From NCBI GenBank assembly GCA_037962975.1, contig CM075673.1, forward strand, positions 14,864,001 through 14,928,000: a stretch of 64,000 bases of DNA, written 5' to 3'. The notes under the pieces are model-generated. The model had not been told where the DNA came from, made no database searches, and worked only from the letters and a program-made list of their open reading frames with translations. Both the position numbers and the translations under genes were made by a program. This document shows, in pieces, positions 34,836 to 45,644 of this stretch (positions are counted from its first letter, which is position 1; every line of letters starts with the position of its first letter). Source of the stretch: Clitoria ternatea. Its lineage: Eukaryota; Streptophyta; Magnoliopsida; Fabales; Fabaceae.

Positions 34836-36881
34836 CTAGCTATAATAGATGCGCAAGTTTTGGGTATTCCACTTATTTCGGATTAGAGTGCCATCAAGGT
34901 TCTCAAGGCGGTAAGAGCCTTTGCCAGCAACCTCGGATACCCTGTATGGGCCTTCCCAGTTTGGGGCTAGTTTACCTTGATGAGGTAATTTGTTCCCTAC
35001 ACTTGCTTTCCTCAAAACCAAATCTCCAACGTTGAAAGTCCTTGATTGAACTCGTTTGTTGTATCGGAGAGCAACTTTGGCTTTGATAGCCTGATCTCTG
35101 ATGAATGCATCTTCTCTGAGTTCTTGTATGACATCTATTTCTGACGCCAAGTTAGCGTTATTGTTGTCTTCAGAGAAGTATTTGACCCTTGTAGAAGCAA
35201 TTTGCAATTCCACGGGTATCATTGCCTCTACCCCGTATGTGAGGCGATATGGGGATTCGTTGGTGGAAGAATGAGGCATTGTCCGATATGCCCACAGGAC
35301 GTGACACAACTGGTCTGTCCATCCTCCCTTGGCTTCTCCAAGGCGTTTCTTTAGTCCTTTCAGCACCTCCCTGTTGGCCACTTCAGCTTGGCCGTTGGTT
35401 TGGGGATGTTCGACGGATGAGAATATTTGGGTTATTCCTAACCCTTCGAGTAAATCTGTGAATTTTCTATCCGTGAATTGGGTGCCATTATCTGTGACAA
35501 CTCGTGCTGGGACCCTGAATCGTGTTATAATGTTTTCGTACATGAAACGACGAGTTCGGGCTGAAGTAATATGTACCACCGGCTCTACTTCCATCCACTT
35601 AGTGAAATAATCGACCCCTACAATAAGATATTTGATGCCCCCAGGAGCAGTTGGAAAGGGGCCCAGAATATCCAATCCCCATTGGTAGAAGGGCCATGGA
35701 ACAGCGGATGTGAAGAGTTCTTCCGCCGGTGTGTGGTGAAGATTAGAGAACTTTTGGCAAGCGTCGCATTTTTTGACGAAGTCAATGGAGTCTTGTTTCA
35801 TCGTGGGCCACCAGTAGCCTGCCCTGAGGATTTTTCTCATTAAACTTCTTCCTCCGGCGTGGTGTCCACATTGTCCTTCATGTACTTCCTCCATTACACC
35901 TTGCACCTCATTCTCTTTGAGACAAATCAAATAAGGCACGGAGAGTGCCCTTCTGTAAAGATTACCATCGATCATGGTGAAGTATGGTAATTCCCTCCTT
36001 ATCTTTGTCTTTTCCTTCTCATCCGTAGGCAGCTGCCCATCGGCCAAATAACGGATGTAGGGGGCCATCCATGTGTCTTCATAAAGGGAGTTGGTCATTA
36101 TGGCATTTAGAGAAGGGAAAAGAGGAATGCTGGGCGACGTCAGTGTGCTTTGAACCAGTGTGGTGGTGCTACCTGGTCGTTTGGTGCTTGCTAATCTGGA
36201 GAGTATATCCGCTCTAGTACTCTCTTCACGTGGAACATGTTTAAATTCCATTTTCGAGAATTTCTCTCTCAACTCCTTGACACAGTTCAAGTATAATTGG
36301 AGTTGAGGTTCGCGAGCCTGATAATCTCCCAAGATCTGTGAAATCACCAGTTGTGAATTGCTACAGAGCATCGCTTCAGAAGCCCCGATGTCAATTGCAG
36401 CTCTCAGTCCGGCCAAACAAGCTTCGTATTCAGCTTGGTTGTTGGATGTTTTGAAATTAAAGCGAAGGGAGATTTCCAGGTGCACTCCATCATCACTTTC
36501 AAGGACTACACCTGCTCCAGAGCCCCTTTGGTTCGATGAACCATCAACGTAAATAGTCCAATGGACACGAGGGGTATCTGGATCCGTCCCTGTCATTTCC
36601 ATAATAAAATCAGCCAGGACTTGAGCTTTAATAGCGCTTCGAGGTTCATAGGATATATCAAACTCAGAGAGTTCAATAGACCACTTGATCATCCTCGCAG
36701 CGAGATCGGGCTTGATTAATACAAAGCGGAGTGGTAAATCTGTTCTTACTATGATTGGATGGGCGTGAAAGTACGGACGTAGCCGTCGAGAGGTCCAAAC
36801 AACAGCACCTTGTAAGGTTTTGATACCAGATATCAGCACCTTGTAAGGTTTTGCTAGTGAAATAGACCGGTCTCTGTCCAT
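34836..36881 (-). pseudogene. pol: G1 pol, second part: RNase H, archaeal-type RNase H and integrase
   Basis: An open frame of 681 codons, out of frame with the upstream RT part. The RT-linked RNase H tail ends at LADFIMEMTG (about residue 95). A second RNase H domain covers about 108-232: WTIYVDGSSNQ (D113), NNQAEYEACLAGL (E151, E153), CSNSQLV and RADILSRLA (D224). The family normally has SDSQLV, so the third catalytic Asp is Asn175 here. Integrase follows: HEGQCGHHAGG..CDACQ zinc-binding region (about 334-375), then D404 (WGLDILGPFP), D464 (VVTDNGTQF) and E500 (NGQAEVANRE). A typical GDLVLRK and NWEGPYRV C-terminus completes it. No chromodomain is present, as expected for Tat. The stop is TAG at 34836-34838. 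The ATG at 36881 is fortuitous. Confidence 0.88.
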
Positions 36882-38211
36882 CGGGAGTTTCTTTTATCAA
36901 GGCAACGCCCAAAGCTTCATCTGAAATAGCCAAGTATAGGATGAGTGTGTCTTCGGGGTCAGGCTTCGTGAGAATGAGAGGTTTAGACAACACCTCCTTA
37001 AGCTCTTGGAATGCTTTCTCTTGTTCCTGTCCCCACTCAAATTTCTTGGACTTTTTCAGTATTTTATACAGGGGGAGTGACCTGTGAGCCATTTTTGGCA
37101 TGAACCGTGCCAAAGCTGCTACTTTGCCATTCAGGGATTGGACTTCTCTCAGATCCTTTGGACTCTGCATGTCTAGAATCGTTTGGCACTTCCCCGGATT
37201 GGCTTCAATACTGCGTTGGGTTAACATGAAACCCAAGAACTTCCTAGCAGGGACAGCGAAAGTGCATTTCATTAGGTTTAGCCTCATGTTAAATTCTCTC
37301 AAGCGGGTAAATACTTGGCGTAGGTCTTCAATATGATCGCCTCCAACCGGTGTCTTGGCTATTATGTCATCAATGTACACTTCAACAAGTTTGGTATGCA
37401 TGCCCTCAAAAACCTTGTTGATCATGCGCTGATATGTGGCCCCAGCATTTTTCAGGCCAAAGGGCATAACTATATAGCAAAAGACACCACGATCATTTAT
37501 GAAAGTTGTCTTCTCTTGATCCTCTTCGCACATCGGAATCTGGTTGTAACCCGAATAAGCATCCATGAAACTCAGGTATTGATAACCAGAGGAGTCATCT
37601 ACCATCCGATCTATATTAGGAAGAGGATAAGGATCCTTTGGACAGCAGCGGTTGAGGTCCACATAGTCAATGCACATTCTCCATTTACCATTGGATTTAC
37701 GGACCATCACCACATTCGATAACCAAGAGGAATAACGGATTTCTTTGATAAATCCGGCCTTCAGCAATTCCTCAGTTTGCTGGCAAGCTGCCTTCTGTTT
37801 CTCTGGTCCCAATCTTCTTTTCTTTTGGGCAACCGGTCTCGTCTCTGGATAGACGGATAATTTATGACAGCAGAAAGCAGGGTCTATGTCAGGCATATCG
37901 GCTGCAGTCCATGCAAAGAGGTCTTTAAATTCTTGCAGGAGCATCAGTAGTCGCTGCTCCATTTCTGTATCTAGCTTGTCATTAATATGGGTGATCTTTT
38001 TTGGAGAATCTCCCAAGACGATGTCCCTGGAACTCCCATCCGGTGTGGGCTTTAATGGGTTGGACGGATCAATGTTTAAATCCGCCCTAGGGTCCAGGTC
38101 GACAAGGCTTACAGATCCAGCGGCTGCTCCAGAATCATTGAGTTTCCTCTTTTTATTGGAGGCTTCCAGTTTTGTCATGTTGAGGCTTAGGTTGTAGCAG
38201 TACCTAGTCAT
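36673..38211 (-). pseudogene. pol: G1 pol, first part: reverse transcriptase
   Basis: 512 codons are open. RT motifs lie at about 150-380: WRMCIDYVDLNRCCPKDPYP, FMDAYSGYNQI (D217), MPFGLKNAGATYQRM and VEVYIDDIIAK (YIDD, 279-282). The connection and start of RNase H follow (KPDPEDTLILYLAISDEALG, GQRPVYFTSKTLQG). At about 36803-36855 the 17-base CACCTTGTAAGGTTTTG occurs twice, 31 bases apart. This replaces roughly a dozen expected codons and shifts the frame, so everything after about 36835 in this frame is nonsense. The segment joins upstream in frame to gag-protease, broken by two stops (38462-38464 region and near 38279). Confidence 0.88.
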
Positions 38212-38463
38212 CTCTTGATCACCTCGGATAGATGAAACAGCATTATCCTTATTAATAAACTTGACAAGGAGATGTGGAGTTCATACAACTGCCTCTATGG
38301 CGTTTAACGTAGGACGGCCTATGATGCCATTAAATGGTGATTTAACATCGATCACCAGCACTCGGGATTTAACCATTCTGGCCCCTGGTTCGCCTTCAAA
38401 CGAAATAAGGGTGTCAAGGTACGCCTTTGTTGATTGCTTTGCTCCATTGAAAGTTGTTAGTTC
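38212..38463 (-). pseudogene. G1 protease to RT linker with stop codons
   Basis: The gag-protease frame continues here in the same phase with family-like residues (KQSTKAYLDTLISFEG, KSPFNGIIGRPTLNAI). It contains a TAG directly upstream (38464-38466) and a TGA near 38279. IIGRPTLNAI corresponds to the C-terminal region of the retropepsin domain. In an active copy gag, protease and pol would be one polyprotein. Confidence 0.7.
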
Positions 38464-39891
38464 CTACGTATAAGGCTGTAAGTCTGAGTCTTTAAAACCC
38501 ATTCTTTCAAAGCAATTATAAAAAATAACATCGCAGGAACTTCCCTGGTCAACCAGGATTCTTCGGACGTCCTTGTTGGCTATTACTGCAGTGATGACCA
38601 CAGCATCGTCACCACCAGGAACGGTTGGGCCAAAATCCTCATCAGAGAAAGAGATTATTGGAGCTTCAACCCCACCTCTGTAAGGGCGATTGTCTTTGAC
38701 TTTCCCTTGCACAGACAGAATCATTCTATGATGATTCTTACGGGCTGTAATTGAAGCTCTTCCTCCTGTGAATCCTCCAGCAATCATGTCAATGACTTCA
38801 CGCCGGCCTTGACGCTGTTGCTGAGGCATGCTATCTTTATGTGCTATTTCATCAGTCATCACACCCTTTTGTTTCTCCGAAGCAGAGAATTTTCTAACCG
38901 GATTACGGTTATTGTCATCCCCGTCGTCTGGATCCCTTTCTCTTTTCTCATTCCGCTCTACTCTGTCAAAGGATTTCTCTTTGAACAGGTATTGCTTTAA
39001 TTTGCCTTCTCTAATTAGCGTCTCAACCGTGTTCTTTAGAGCTTGGCATTCATCAGTGGAATGACCATTCTGCTCATGAAAATCACAATACTTACGGGGA
39101 TTTCCTGGTCTTTTCATAGGGGCTGGCCTTCTAACACCATAGATGCTAAAAGCTGGCCATCTGACCTCTCTCAAAATCTGAGATGGCTTGGTAGATAGTT
39201 GTGCATAGTGGCTGAAGGAATTAACCTGCCTTTCTCGAGGTCGAGGATAGTGGTTATTAACTTTGGGATTGGTGAATGGTCTCTCCATGCGTTCTGACCT
39301 CGTTTTCTCCTTACCCTTCTGAGTTTGGGAAGGTGGTGTTGGTGGCTTTTTCTTTGCAGCTATAGCTTCTAAGTGCATCTCTATACTCACGTACTTTGAG
39401 GCTTTTTTCTTGAACTCCTCAAACGTTACTGGAGGGCTCTTTGCTAATGAGAGGGCAAAAGCTGATCCTGGCTGCAAAGCCTCAATGACAATATGCAGCT
39501 TAATGGACTCTGTGAGGTTAGGAACCAGGGAAGCTTCCTTGTAGAACCTCTTCAGGAAATCTTTTAAGCCTTCGTTTCCACCTTGCTTAATCTGAGCCAA
39601 GGTGTGAGATGTCCTGGGCACATCTCTAGAGATGACAAAGTGAGTTTCAAAAGCAGCTGCCATTTCAGCCCAAGAATCTATAGATCCAGAAGGTAGACCT
39701 TTAAACCAACCCAGGGCCTCTTCTGATAATGTTCGTGGGAACATCCAACACATTACATCCTCATCAGCCCCCAAGTACATAGCTTCAAATACATAAGCAT
39801 GAAGGTGCTTGGTAGGATCGGTTTCGCCATTGTATTTTCCAATGGAAAGTGGCTGAGTAGTTTTAAGGTGCTTGGGGATGTGGATGCTCAT
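38464..39891 (-). CDS. gag: G1 gag with start of protease
   Basis: 475 codons. The retrotransposon gag domain covers about 15-175: YNGETDPTKHLHAY, MFPRTLSEEALGWFKGLPSG, FLKRFYKEASLVPNL. A basic linker is followed by a zinc-finger-like YCDFHEQNGHSTDEC (C269, H272, H277, C282), with His at the second position instead of Cys. The aspartic protease active site appears as ILVDQGSSCDV (D448). DQGSS replaces the usual D-S/T-G and is common in this lineage. The frame is open but is a segment of a longer polyprotein: it extends upstream in phase through two stops (near 39955) to 40266. The Met at 39891 is internal. Confidence 0.85.
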   Translation of the reverse strand: MSIHIPKHLKTTQPLSIGKYNGETDPTKHLHAYVFEAMYLGADEDVMCWMFPRTLSEEALGWFKGLPSGSIDSWAEMAAAFETHFVISRDVPRTSHTLAQIKQGGNEGLKDFLKRFYKEASLVPNLTESIKLHIVIEALQPGSAFALSLAKSPPVTFEEFKKKASKYVSIEMHLEAIAAKKKPPTPPSQTQKGKEKTRSERMERPFTNPKVNNHYPRPRERQVNSFSHYAQLSTKPSQILREVRWPAFSIYGVRRPAPMKRPGNPRKYCDFHEQNGHSTDECQALKNTVETLIREGKLKQYLFKEKSFDRVERNEKRERDPDDGDDNNRNPVRKFSASEKQKGVMTDEIAHKDSMPQQQRQGRREVIDMIAGGFTGGRASITARKNHHRMILSVQGKVKDNRPYRGGVEAPIISFSDEDFGPTVPGGDDAVVITAVIANKDVRRILVDQGSSCDVIFYNCFERMGFKDSDLQPYT

Positions 39892-39960
39892 GAGTCTCCT
39901 TGAAAAAGGAACTTTTAACTTGTAAGTTACTGGGGGTGCTGTCGTTGACTCCCTCTACCT

Positions 39961-40266
39961 TCAGGCAGTTTCAACTTCAGAGTCATGAGTCTGTTCTCTC
40001 CTCTCAAACGTAGGGATGTTCGAGTATTGGAGAGTGGTGGAGTTTTCTCTGTCAGTTGTATGGGGAGTGTTTCGTGTGCGAGATGATTCCTTGTCCTCGC
40101 TTTGCTTTCTTTCTCTTCGCAGTTCGGTGAGTTGATCAGGATTAGACACTGTTACTATCTTCTTTGAGCTGCCCCCATGAGAATCAAAGTTGAGTTTCCT
40201 GAAGACGTTGGGGTTGGTTCTGCCTTCAGGTTGATTCTCCACGAAATCTTGTCCTTCGCCTTCCAT
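39961..40266 (-). pseudogene. gag: N-terminus of G1 gag, separated by stops
   Basis: 101 codons in the same phase as the main gag, beginning MEGEGQDFVENQPEG. It is hydrophilic and coiled-coil-like (LTELRRERKQSEDKESSRTR). The equivalent part of G2 gag (47276 down to about 46950) is uninterrupted, which shows this is the true N-terminus. In G1 a TGA and a TAG lie just downstream, before the PVTYKLKVPFSRRL segment. Confidence 0.75.
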
Positions 40267-40313
40267 CGAGGATCACTCGTTCTTTCAATGGATATGGGAA
40301 TAACTTTATCGAG

Positions 40314-40331
40314 TCCCACTGGGCGTGCCAA
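40314..40331 (-). other. Primer binding site of G1
   Basis: TTGGCACGCCCAGTGGGA on the minus strand abuts the 5' LTR. G2 has the same site with one change (TTGGCACGCCCGGTGGGA, 47326-47343). I do not assign the tRNA. Confidence 0.7.
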
Positions 40332-41060
40332 TGATCGGTCCTGAACCGGGGTCTAGATATCTGGACTCAAGTCAATCACAAATAGTATGCAAATACTGTG
40401 CTGAAGACCGGATGTATGAGTATCCGGTGTAAATATCCGTTGTCCTTGCGTGAGGAGAGCGGATTGGGCGTTCTGGAGATCCTTTACACCGACCTAACGC
40501 GTTGATGTGGGCGAATGGTGGTGTCACCTATAAAGATTCTCCGACGCTCAAGTCAGTGATAATATTCCAAGTAAGGAATGTATTTCAGAGAGTAATCGTT
40601 TTTAGATTAAGTTCTGAATCCCCTACTTCATTGATGAAGAGAGTTCATATACCTGATTGGCTCGTTTTACGAGGACTCGTTAGTGGGGAACCACTAACTT
40701 CCATTAGCATTATTTTATTGCGCACTTACCAGCATGATTGGGTCAAGTGGCTATTTTATATTGAGCATGGAGAGTATAGACTAGGATTAGGGAGCAAGTT
40801 GACCATCCCCGTGAGCAGAATTTGGCTTATAGTGTTGGGGATTATTGATCGGTCCCTGTAGCAATGATTCTTGTCTTTTGCATAGTGACGTGTGTGTTAT
40901 CCGGTGTCATGGTGTTATCCTGGACAACCGCTATAGGGAGAGCGCCTGATACGGAATTACAGTCCGGATGTATACCGATGACACCGGTTACACGTTGATG
41001 TCTTGACAAAGACGTTGAAATATGTCTTACAGATCGGATACCGGTATTGAGACCGGATCA
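40332..41060 (-). repeat. 5' LTR of G1
   Basis: 729 bp, TGATCGG to CCGGATCA in plus orientation, followed by the right target-site copy ACTGG (41061-41065). Confidence 0.93.
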
Positions 41061-41065
41061 ACTGG

Positions 41066-41567
41066 TAACAACTTTAGTGCTCCACTTATGAGTTTTTCCC
41101 TAATGAAATGGTAGTCTATCTCCAAGTGTTTAGTGTGAGAATGGAGCACAGGATTTTGAGCTAAGTTTCTTACTCTTTCATTGTCACAAAAGAAAGCTGG
41201 AGTCTTGATGGATTATGCTCCAAATTCTTTCAGCAGGTAAGTGATCCAGAGCAGCTCTGTAGCGGCTTCACCAAGGGACTGATACTTTACCTTTATGGAA
41301 GAACGAGCTACAGTTGATTGTTTCTTCGATTTCTAGCATATGAGTGAATCATCAATCTTGAAACATAAACCAGAAACTGATTTTCTAGTAATGGGACAAC
41401 GAGCCCAATCAAAATCACTGAACCCCGGCAACTGCAGGGAGGAGTTTTTGCTTAACAAATTACCTTTTCCTGGGCAACCTTTTAAGTATCTAAGGATACG
41501 TGTGGCAGCAATGAAATGGACCTTTATAGGACAATGTAGGAAGTAGCTCAGTTGCTGTGTTGCATAC
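41066..41567 (-). pseudogene. Copia C1 RNase H segment
   Basis: The minus strand reads YATQQLSYFLH, RILRYLKGCPGKGN, GFSDFDWARCPITRKSVSG, CWKSKKQSTVARSS and EIDYHFIREKL, which is the standard copia RT end and RNase H. One stop lies near 41220. It continues at 24988 across G1. Its upstream neighbour (RT up to GLEV) is at 48012, on the other side of G2. Confidence 0.85.
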
Positions 41568-42296
41568 TGATCTGTCCTGAACCAGGGTCTAGAGATCCGG
41601 ACTCAAGTCAATCACAAACAGTATGTAAATACCGTATAGGAGACCGGATGTATGAGTATCCGGTATGAGTATCCGTTGTCCTTGAGCAGAGAGAATGGAC
41701 TGGGCGTCCCAGAGGTCCTTCACACCGACCTAACGCGTTGAAGTGGGCGAATGGTGGTGTCACCTGCAAAGATTCTCCGACGCTCAAGTCAGTGATGATA
41801 TTCCAAGTAAGGAATGTATTTCAGAGAGTAATTGTTCATCAGAACAATTGAAGATCCTTCACTTCATTAATGAAATGAGTTCATATACCTGATTGGCTCG
41901 TTTTACGAGGACTCGTTAGTGGGGAACCACTAACTCCTATTAGCATTATTTTATTGCGCACTTACCAGCATGATTGGGTCAAGTGGCTATTTTATATTGA
42001 GCATGGAGAATATAGACTAGGATTAGGGAACAAGTTGACCATCCCCGTGAGCAGAATTTGGCTCGTAGTGCAGGGAATTATTGATCGATCCCTGTAGCAA
42101 TAATCCTTGTCTTTAGCGCAGTGACGTGTATGTTGTCCGGTGTCATGGTGTTATCCTGAACAACCGGTATAGGGAGAACGCCTGATACGGAATTACAGTC
42201 CGGATGTATACCGATGACACCGGTTACACGTTGATGTCTTGACAAAGACGTTGAAATATGTCTTGCAGATCGGATACCGGTATTGAGACCGGATCA
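41568..42296 (-). repeat. 3' LTR of G2
   Basis: Starts TGATCTGTCC, ends CCGGATCA. Same length as the G1 LTRs but a distinguishable subfamily (CAGTATGTAAATACC and other changes). Preceded by CATAC in C1. Confidence 0.9.
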
Positions 42297-42753
42297 TATG
42301 TCCCCTAGCTTGTGTGAGGGACTGAATGGTTGTTCACATAAGCTACTCAACCTGCGAGAGGTCTGAATATCGGTAAGCTTACGCGTATAACAGTTCCTTA
42401 GCATTTATTATTATTTTGCAAAGAACCGTTCTCAGATTAAAAGATCCGTTCTATGAATTCCATGGAATGGATCCGTTCTATGAATTCCATGGAGGAAAGT
42501 TAGTCGCAGTGGTTGATGGTCGTCATGAAGATCCTCTGACGTCCTTATAAGGTTTGCCTCCTCTTCCTGAGGGTCAAATTATGGGACCGGACTTCGTCTT
42601 TTCTACGTCTGAGGTTCCTTCATCTGTGGAAGGTACCGAGGCTCCCGGAGGGGATATTCCTGAGGAAGTCCCAAAGGAAGGGACACAAGAGCCTGGTGTT
42701 GAGGAGGCACAGAAAGCTGAAGGGCAAATTCCTCCCTCGTAGTCTTTTTTTCA
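42297..42753 (+). pseudogene. Relic of antisense gene 1 in G2
   Basis: 42297-42437 matches the start of the G1 3' region (25718-25860). The sequence then jumps to the last part of antisense gene 1 (from 28727 in G1) at a GATCCG shared by both breakpoints, with a local duplication of ATCCGTTCTATGAATTCCAT. Only the C-terminal part remains (FYEFHGGKL, RHEDP, LPPLPEGQIMGPD). It has a TAA at 42547-42549 where gene 1 has TAC. The tail from 42554 to 42742 is open but has no start of its own. Confidence 0.8.
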
Positions 42754-43189
42754 TTTATATGTAAAGTTGTGTACCGGGATCAGCTCCGGTTTTGAACAAT
42801 TGTGTAATTTCGTCCTTTATGAATAAACTTCATTTAAGAAATTTGTCTTCAACATTTCATGTATATTTAAGTCGTTGTTAATCCGTTCTGTATGATTAAC
42901 CTTGAGGTCGAATTGAAATCATTGCCTCGGAAGATTAAACAACAAATGGATTCAGAATGGATAAATATATATACATGTCCCCAAGTGCGTGTTAAGAAGA
43001 AGGTGCCTGTCTTTAGGGCATGATCCTTAATTCCTTTGGGGAGAGAAAGAGCCGATCCGTTGTTAACAAAAGTGGTGTAACAGGACGGATGACTATTATT
43101 AATTCGTGTTACTCTCACTGGAGAGAACGATGTCGTCCATTGTGAGAGTATTGTTCTGAGTTTGGGGAACTGCAAAGGTGTAAGAAAGT

Positions 43190-43960
43190 GGTGTTTGAGT
43201 CTTCCATCATAAGGATGATGATGGGAGTTTGTCTATGCCAAGAGTTACGTCATTGTATCACAGAATATGTGATAAAGAATATCCGTCCTGGGAGAATACC
43301 ACTTGAGAGTGAAAGTGCGGATTAACTTTCAAAATCTTCCATCATAAAAATGATGATGGGGATCGTTTGTATCAGGAGTTTTATCGTCGAATCACTTCAT
43401 AGGTGATTGAGATCATCCGTCTTGGGGATGTGTACGACACCAGGAATTACATCGTCAGGTCACATAGTAGGTGATTGAGATCATCCGTCCTTGGGGTGTG
43501 TATGGCGCCAGGAGTTACATCGTCAGATCACAGAATGGGTGATTGAGATCATCCGTCCTGGGCAAATACACAACGTCAGGAGTTACATCGTCATATCACA
43601 TAATGGGTGACTGAGATTATCCGTTCTGGAAAAGTACACAACGCCAAGAGTTACATCGTCAGATCACAGATTAAGTGATTGAGATAATCCATCCTAGAGA
43701 CAATTTTTCAATCGTAGGAGTACGGATTGTGTGAATGCTTCTCAATTTTCAAAAGCTTCCATCATAAGAATAATGATGGGAATTGTTCGTACCAGGAGTT
43801 ACATCATCGAATCACAGAATAGGTGATTGAGATCATCCGTCCTGGAGTGATGATTGGAATTGTTCGTACCAGGAGTTACATCATCGAATCACAGAATAGG
43901 TGATTGAGATCATCCGTCCTGGAGACATTTTTCCAATCGTATGGATTGAGTGTTCAATTT
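43190..43960. repeat. Hairpin repeat array in G2 (GGAGTTAC type)
   Basis: About nine units homologous to 29460-30003. Inner arms include TATCAC with GTGATA (near 43257), GTCAC with GTGAT (43461) and ATCAC with GTGAT (several). A CAATC..GATTG hairpin ends one sub-array near 43709-43729. Two units near 43795 and 43870 are a recent duplication. Confidence 0.85.
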
Positions 43961-44814
43961 TCGTATCCGAAATCAGATATGAGTAGTACTCTACTAGCCC
44001 CCTAGCTGATGTAAGGAATTAGCCCCCTAGCTGATGTCAGGAATTAGTAGATTTGCTCATATGAGCTATATCGATCGTAGTACGTTTAGTAGAAAACAGC
44101 TTTAATAGAGGGATTGCATGTGTATTGAATCGTTCCGAACTTAAGTAGTGAAGATCGGGTATGGACGTAGAACCTTCATTCCGGATTTTTACATGCAAGA
44201 TGAAGAACGGATAGAGACGTATAACTATCGTTTTCATGCATAGGCATTTTGATAGCCAAAGACTTGATTTGACAGAAAAGATAGAGTATCTTTTGTCAAG
44301 TATAGATAGTTTGATATAAAAGCCTGGTAAAAAGCGTATGTTGCTTCTTAAAGATCAGGACTTTTGGTTGTAAATATCATAATAGGGATCGCCGTTGTAA
44401 GTGAACATGTTATTGTCATGAGAACGGCTTGTAATGTAAATCTTGAGGGGGAATGACCGTGAGAACGTTTCGTCAAGAGTTCGTTCCTCAAGATATTCGT
44501 TAAACTATTAATACTGTCCCCTAGTATTATTGGGTGAGCAGTACTTTGTACAAACTCTGAGTGATGCTTCCACGTGAGAGTTTTTTAAGAGTGAGGATCT
44601 CGAGTAGAGATTCCTCTACTTGACGATTGCGAATATAAATATTTCTGACTGAAAGGTTTCGGGTGAATATGCCTTAGATTGTGGCGTACCCGAATGAATT
44701 ATTTTTGGGTCGGAGTTTACGAGTCAGACTTCAATTGAAGAATTGATGACTCAGAATTTGAAGCTATAAAACTTCCAAATAAGGAACTTCAAGAGAGAGT
44801 ATTAATTCGGAGTT

Positions 44815-45110
44815 CAGTATAACTTACTTGTTGTGTTTGGAGTTCGGTTTGACCCTACAATCCATATCGTATTTGGTGTTCAGTTTAATCCTACTAACCG
44901 TTCTCCAATCGGTTTTTGGTTTTACCGAATGACGATTCTTCACCGACGTTCGGTCAATCCTACTATTCGTACTCAGAGTTCGGTTTAATCCTACAATCCG
45001 AGCCTTCAACACGGGGTTCGGATCAGGGCCAATCCTGAACCTACTTCGCCCGTTACTTGGGGTTCAGCGTGGTCTTGAAGAAGAACCAGCTTACTGCGCC
45101 CAAGCCTTCA
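44815..45110. repeat. GTTCGG-type hairpin units in G2, left block
   Basis: Homologous to 34070-34330 in G1, with the same order of variant arms and scattered substitutions. Confidence 0.75.
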
Positions 45111-45185
45111 ATGTTTTATGAAGAGTAAGGCATTCAATAATCCGTTCAGCGTGATCAATATTACGGTCGGATTGGGGAAGTGTAT

Positions 45186-45590
45186 CTCAATCGTAAGAGT
45201 ACGGATTGAGTCTTCAAAGACTTCCATCATAAGGATGATGATAGGAATTGTCCGCGCCAGGAGTTACCTCGTCAACTCACAGAATATGTGATTGAGAGCA
45301 TCCGTCCTGGGGAAGTGTATCTCAATCGTAAGAGTACGGATTGAGTCTTCAAAGACTTCCATCATAAGGATGATGATGGGAATTGTCCGCGCCAGGAGTT
45401 ACCTCGTCAACTCACACAATATGTGATTGAGAGCATCCGTCCTGGGGAAATGTATCTCAATCGTAAGAGTACGGATTGAGTCTTCAAAGGCTTCCATCAT
45501 AAGGATGATGATGGGAATTGTCCGCTCCAGGAGTTACCTCGTCAACTCATAGAATATGTGATTGAGAGCATCCGTCCTGGGGAAATTAGT
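45186..45590. repeat. Three 135-bp tandem units with nested hairpins
   Basis: Unit starts at 45186, 45321 and 45456. Each holds CTCAATC..GATTGAG (first copy 45186-45192 with 45204-45210), then CTTCCATCATAAGGATGATG, then the CCAGGAGTTACCTCGTC..CGTCCTGG unit. Units differ at only a few positions, so the expansion is recent. Confidence 0.9.
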
Positions 45591-45644
45591 CTCAATCGTT
45601 CTTCTTCAACCGGTGTTGGATTTCACTCATTCACCAGCCTTCAA

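Larger units (their letters stand above)
24989..41060 (-). mobile_element. Ty3/gypsy Tat-lineage element G1, 16 kb, structurally complete
   Basis: Two 729-bp LTRs (24989-25717 and 40332-41060) start TGAT and end GATCA, and are flanked by ACTGG on both sides (24984-24988, 41061-41065). The primer site is at 40314-40331 and the polypurine tract just inside 25718. Sense genes run on the minus strand: gag and protease, then RT, RNase H, second RNase H and integrase. Two extra genes run on the plus strand between the 3' LTR and pol. The dual RNase H and antisense extra genes are known hallmarks of the Tat lineage. By eye the LTRs differ at about 15 of 729 positions, nearly all transitions, implying a fairly recent insertion. 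Stops and a frameshift make this copy non-functional for pol. Confidence 0.92.
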
